DNA of 64,000 nt from Stenotrophomonas rhizophila (lineage in GTDB: Bacteria > Pseudomonadota > Gammaproteobacteria > Xanthomonadales > Xanthomonadaceae): assembly GCF_007667275.1 (NCBI RefSeq), contig NZ_VDQT01000001.1, positions 1,184,222 to 1,248,221 on the forward strand, given 5' to 3'. Under the pieces are notes generated by a model, which worked only from the letters and a program-made list of their open reading frames with translations, made no database searches and was not told the origin of the DNA. The translations under genes and the position numbers were made by a program. Each line of letters starts with the position of its first letter. Position 1 is the first letter of the stretch. Shown piece after piece: positions 61,705 through 64,000 of the stretch.

Positions 61705-61718
61705 TGCATACGTATTCA
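61705..61718. promoter_or_regulatory. Operator-like box TGCATACGTATTCA, copy 3
   Basis: The same 14-mer as at 54313 lies 95 bases upstream of the alpha-glucosidase start. It also lies 85 bases before ispB, but ispB is an essential housekeeping gene and is less likely to be the target. Confidence 0.75.
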
Positions 61719-61802
61719 CGCCCTGCCGGGGCGCGGCGGCCTTCGCGGGCGGAATACGCCCGCACCGCCTATAATTCCGCCCAAGCCTGAAAGTCAGACC
61801 GC

Positions 61803-62801
61803 ATGACCATCACCGAAGACACCCGCCCCGCGCTGGGCCTGCCCCAGATCCAGTCGCTCGCCGCGCCCGACATGGCCGCCGTCGATGCGCTGATTCGCCG
61901 CCGACTGTCCTCGGATGTCGTGCTGATCAACCAGATCGCCGACCACATCATCTCCGCCGGCGGCAAGCGCCTGCGGCCGATGCTGGTCATGCTGGCCGGA
62001 CAAGCGGTCGGCCAGGCCGGCCCGGAGCACCACCAGCTGGCGGCCATCATCGAGTTCATCCACACCTCGACCCTGCTGCACGACGACGTGGTCGACGAAT
62101 CCAGCCTGCGGCGTGGCCGCAGCACCGCCAATGCGCTGTGGGGCAACGCGCCCAGCGTGCTGGTGGGCGACTTCCTGTACTCGCGCAGCTTCCAGCTGAT
62201 GGTGGAACTGGACCGCATGCCGGTCATGCAGATCCTGGCCGACACCACCAACCGGATCGCCGAAGGCGAAGTGCTGCAGCTGCTGCACGTGCACAACCCG
62301 GACACCGACGAAGCGGCCTACCTGCGGGTGATCGAACGCAAGACCGCGGTGCTGTTCGCCGCCGGCACCCGCCTGGGCGCGCTGGCCAGCGGCGTCGACG
62401 AGGCCACCCAGCAGGCGCTGTACGACTACGGCATGGCGCTGGGCTATGCCTTCCAGATCGCCGACGACGTGCTGGATTACTCGGCCAACGCCGAGGAACT
62501 GGGCAAGAACCTGGGCGACGACCTGGCCGAAGGCAAGGCGACCCTGCCGCTGATCCACGCCATGGCGCATACCGACGCCACCACCCGCGAGCGCCTGCGC
62601 ACCATCGTGCAGAACGGCGATGCCGACGCCATGCCGGAAGTGCTGGCCGCCATCCACGCCACCGGCGGGCTGGATTACAGCCGCCGCCGCGCCGAGGAAT
62701 ATGCCGACGCCGCCGAGCGCGCGCTCGACGGCCTGGCTGACAACGACGCGGTCGCCGCCCTGCGCGGCTTGGCCCGTTACGCGGTACAGCGTTCGCATTG
62801 A
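61803..62801 (+). CDS. ispB: Octaprenyl diphosphate synthase
   Basis: The 332-residue trans-prenyl transferase has the two aspartate-rich motifs, DDVVDESSLRRGRS and DDVLDYSANAEELGKN, which bind magnesium and the allylic diphosphate. GGKRLRPMLVML at residues 56-67 is a further family signature. It makes the side chain of ubiquinone from farnesyl diphosphate. Alone, sequence does not decide chain length (octaprenyl is usual in this group). It is a cytoplasmic housekeeping gene and is followed by a cluster of GTAG-type repeats. Confidence 0.93.
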   Translation: MTITEDTRPALGLPQIQSLAAPDMAAVDALIRRRLSSDVVLINQIADHIISAGGKRLRPMLVMLAGQAVGQAGPEHHQLAAIIEFIHTSTLLHDDVVDESSLRRGRSTANALWGNAPSVLVGDFLYSRSFQLMVELDRMPVMQILADTTNRIAEGEVLQLLHVHNPDTDEAAYLRVIERKTAVLFAAGTRLGALASGVDEATQQALYDYGMALGYAFQIADDVLDYSANAEELGKNLGDDLAEGKATLPLIHAMAHTDATTRERLRTIVQNGDADAMPEVLAAIHATGGLDYSRRRAEEYADAAERALDGLADNDAVAALRGLARYAVQRSH

Positions 62802-62809
62802 TTCCGCGG

Positions 62810-62946
62810 GTGACGACCAACGGTCGTCACCTACCGGGCTGGCCCCGGCATTTATCGGGGCGCGACGACCAACGGTCGCCGCCTACCGGGCTGGCACGTG
62901 CATTTCGCATTCCGGGGTAGCGCCCGACCGTTGGTCGGGCGGCGCC
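62810..62946. repeat. Three GTAG-type repeats after ispB
   Basis: Palindromes lie at 62810-62834, 62862-62886 and 62917-62946. The first two end in CTAC; the third begins GTAG and faces the other way. Two share the core GACGACCAACGGTCG. Located between the convergent ispB and hydrolase genes, they may help end both messages. Confidence 0.88.
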
Positions 62947-62961
62947 GCAACGCGGCGTGCG

Positions 62962-63756
62962 TCAGCGCTTGTCGAACAACCGTTCGAAGAACGTATCCAG
63001 GCTTTCCCACGCCCGCTTCGCCGCGCGCTCGTTGTACAGGCACCCCGGCGGGTTGTTGGCGTCGGCCTCGGCGAAACAATGCACCGCACCGCTGTAATTG
63101 GTGAACTCCCAATCGACCTTGGCCGCGTTCATCTCCTGCTCGAAGCTGGCGATGTCGTCCTTGCTGATGCCCTTGTCATCGGCACCGTTGAGTACCAGCA
63201 CCGACGGGTGCGTTCCACCGGCCTTGGCCGGCAGCGGCGACCCCAGCCCGCCATGCAGGCTCACCACGCCCGCCAGCGGCGCACCGGCACGGGCCAGTTC
63301 CAGCACCGTCGTGCCACCGAAGCAGAACCCGACCGCGCCGATCTTCGAGGCATCCAGCGGCGCATTGCCGGCCTGGGCCTTGAGCACCTCCAGCGCCTTC
63401 AGCGCGCGGGCGCGCAGCACCGGGCGGTCATTGCGCAGCTTGGTGGCGACCGGGCCGGCTTCGGCGTCGGTCTTCGGGCGCACGCCCTTGCCATACACGT
63501 CCGCCACCAGCACCACGTAGTCGTCGCCGGCCAGCTGCTTGGCCTTGGCGATCGCCGAGTCGTTGACGCCGCGCCAGTTTGGCACCATCACCAGGCCCGG
63601 GCGCTTGTCGTTGTCTTCGTCGTCGTAGACCAGCACCCCGCTGAAGGTGGTCCCGTCGTGCTGCCACTCCACTGGCTTGGCCTGCATCGCCGCCACCGCC
63701 GGCAATGCCGTCATGCCCAGTACCAGTGCCGCACCCCACTGCCATTGCTGCTTCAT
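62962..63756 (-). CDS. Exported dienelactone hydrolase family protein
   Basis: The 264-residue alpha/beta hydrolase has a signal peptide (WGAALVLGMTALPAVA). The nucleophile is C145 in GFCFGG, as in dienelactone hydrolase, with the aspartate in NGADDKG and the histidine in GAVHCFA. It hydrolyses an ester or lactone outside the cytoplasm; the actual substrate is not known. No aromatic degradation genes are close. Confidence 0.88.
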   Translation of the reverse strand: MKQQWQWGAALVLGMTALPAVAAMQAKPVEWQHDGTTFSGVLVYDDEDNDKRPGLVMVPNWRGVNDSAIAKAKQLAGDDYVVLVADVYGKGVRPKTDAEAGPVATKLRNDRPVLRARALKALEVLKAQAGNAPLDASKIGAVGFCFGGTTVLELARAGAPLAGVVSLHGGLGSPLPAKAGGTHPSVLVLNGADDKGISKDDIASFEQEMNAAKVDWEFTNYSGAVHCFAEADANNPPGCLYNERAAKRAWESLDTFFERLFDKR

Positions 63757-63895
63757 GCGCCTGCTCCCTCTGGGAAAGAGCCCAGAGTGTATGCCGGAAC
63801 ATGTGACGGGCCGCAGGTGACGGGTGGCTACGCGGCGTGGGGCACGTGGCGGGTACCAACGCGGCGGGGCGCGCGTCGCGGGTTGTAACGCGGCC

Positions 63896-63962
63896 GATGG
63901 TCACACGGGGGGTGGTAACGCGGCGGGTGGTCACTCGGCGGATGGTCACACGGGGGGTGGTA
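63896..63962. repeat. 22-base direct repeat, two copies
   Basis: GATGGTCACACGGGGGGTGG begins a perfect 22-base repeat at 63896 and again at 63941. It lies in a G-rich stretch (about 63810-63960) with further, less exact repeats of GCGGCGGGTGGT. No gene is visible in the 244 bases after the hydrolase start. Confidence 0.7.
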
Positions 63963-63983
63963 GAGCCGACTGTTAGTCGGCTG
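63960..63983. repeat. GTAG-type repeat at the window end
   Basis: GTAGAGCCGACTGTTAGTCGG is a SMAG-like palindrome with a TGTTA centre, variant to the others in the window. It may have a partner beyond the end. Confidence 0.7.
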
Positions 63984-64000
63984 CGCCGTTGGCGCTATGC

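Overview
The window looks like chromosomal DNA of a gammaproteobacterium of the Xanthomonadaceae, most likely Stenotrophomonas. The pointers are very GC-rich, densely packed genes, several TonB-dependent receptors of the Xanthomonas/Caulobacter kind, and many short palindromes that begin with GTAG, which match the known Stenotrophomonas maltophilia GTAG (SMAG) repeat family. I see no rRNA, tRNA, prophage, insertion sequence or CRISPR array. Species assignment is inference; no database was searched.

Layout. 1-9.7 kb: a minus-strand run starting with an iron-type cell-surface signalling set (ECF sigma factor, FecR anti-sigma, STN-domain TonB-dependent receptor), then a CehA/McbA-type PHP hydrolase, a PPOX-family stress protein, a DUF72 protein, a Nei-type DNA glycosylase and an MFS transporter. 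9.7-19.3 kb: small regulators and housekeeping or orphan genes, including ArsR with a cupin-like/DUF2867 protein, a membrane metallophosphoesterase, two DUF1801 proteins, TetR with a metallo-beta-lactamase-fold lipase-like enzyme, an unusual SF1 helicase-like ATPase and an FAD oxidoreductase. 19.4-25.5 kb: one giant glycine-rich autotransporter. 25.7-31.2 kb: acetolactate-synthase-like enzyme, aldehyde dehydrogenase and arylsulfatase.

31.3-41.1 kb is a self-contained sugar locus: a LacI-type repressor and two convergent operons encoding a nucleoside/sugar-type MFS permease, three TIM-barrel isomerases, a Gfo/Idh/MocA oxidoreductase, cytochrome c, a GMC dehydrogenase with its Tat-exported small subunit, and a DUF1080 3-keto-glycoside hydrolase. 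An identical perfect 14-bp palindrome, TGCAATCGATTGCA, sits at both outer ends. Together they read as a pathway that oxidises glycosides at C3 in the periplasm, cleaves the 3-keto product and passes it into metabolism.

41.3-48.6 kb: a winged-helix nucleotidyltransferase with tandem operators, a small secreted protein, ssb, a second LacI regulator, a KaiC-like ATPase overlapping a hybrid histidine kinase, and an SseB-domain protein. 48.7-61.6 kb: a maltodextrin/starch regulon: periplasmic GH13 amylase, MFS permease and six-hairpin glycosidase in one overlapping operon, GH97 alpha-glucosidase, TonB-dependent receptor, and cytoplasmic GH13 alpha-glucosidase. An identical 14-mer, TGCATACGTATTCA, occurs three times, in front of each of these transcription units; the second LacI protein is a plausible but unproven reader. 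61.8-64 kb: octaprenyl diphosphate synthase and a dienelactone hydrolase, surrounded by repeat palindromes.

The most interesting items are the glycoside 3-oxidation locus with its bracketing operators, the three-box maltodextrin regulon, the repeat palindromes that supply stop codons to genes, and the long interleaved inverted repeat at 59.6-59.8 kb.
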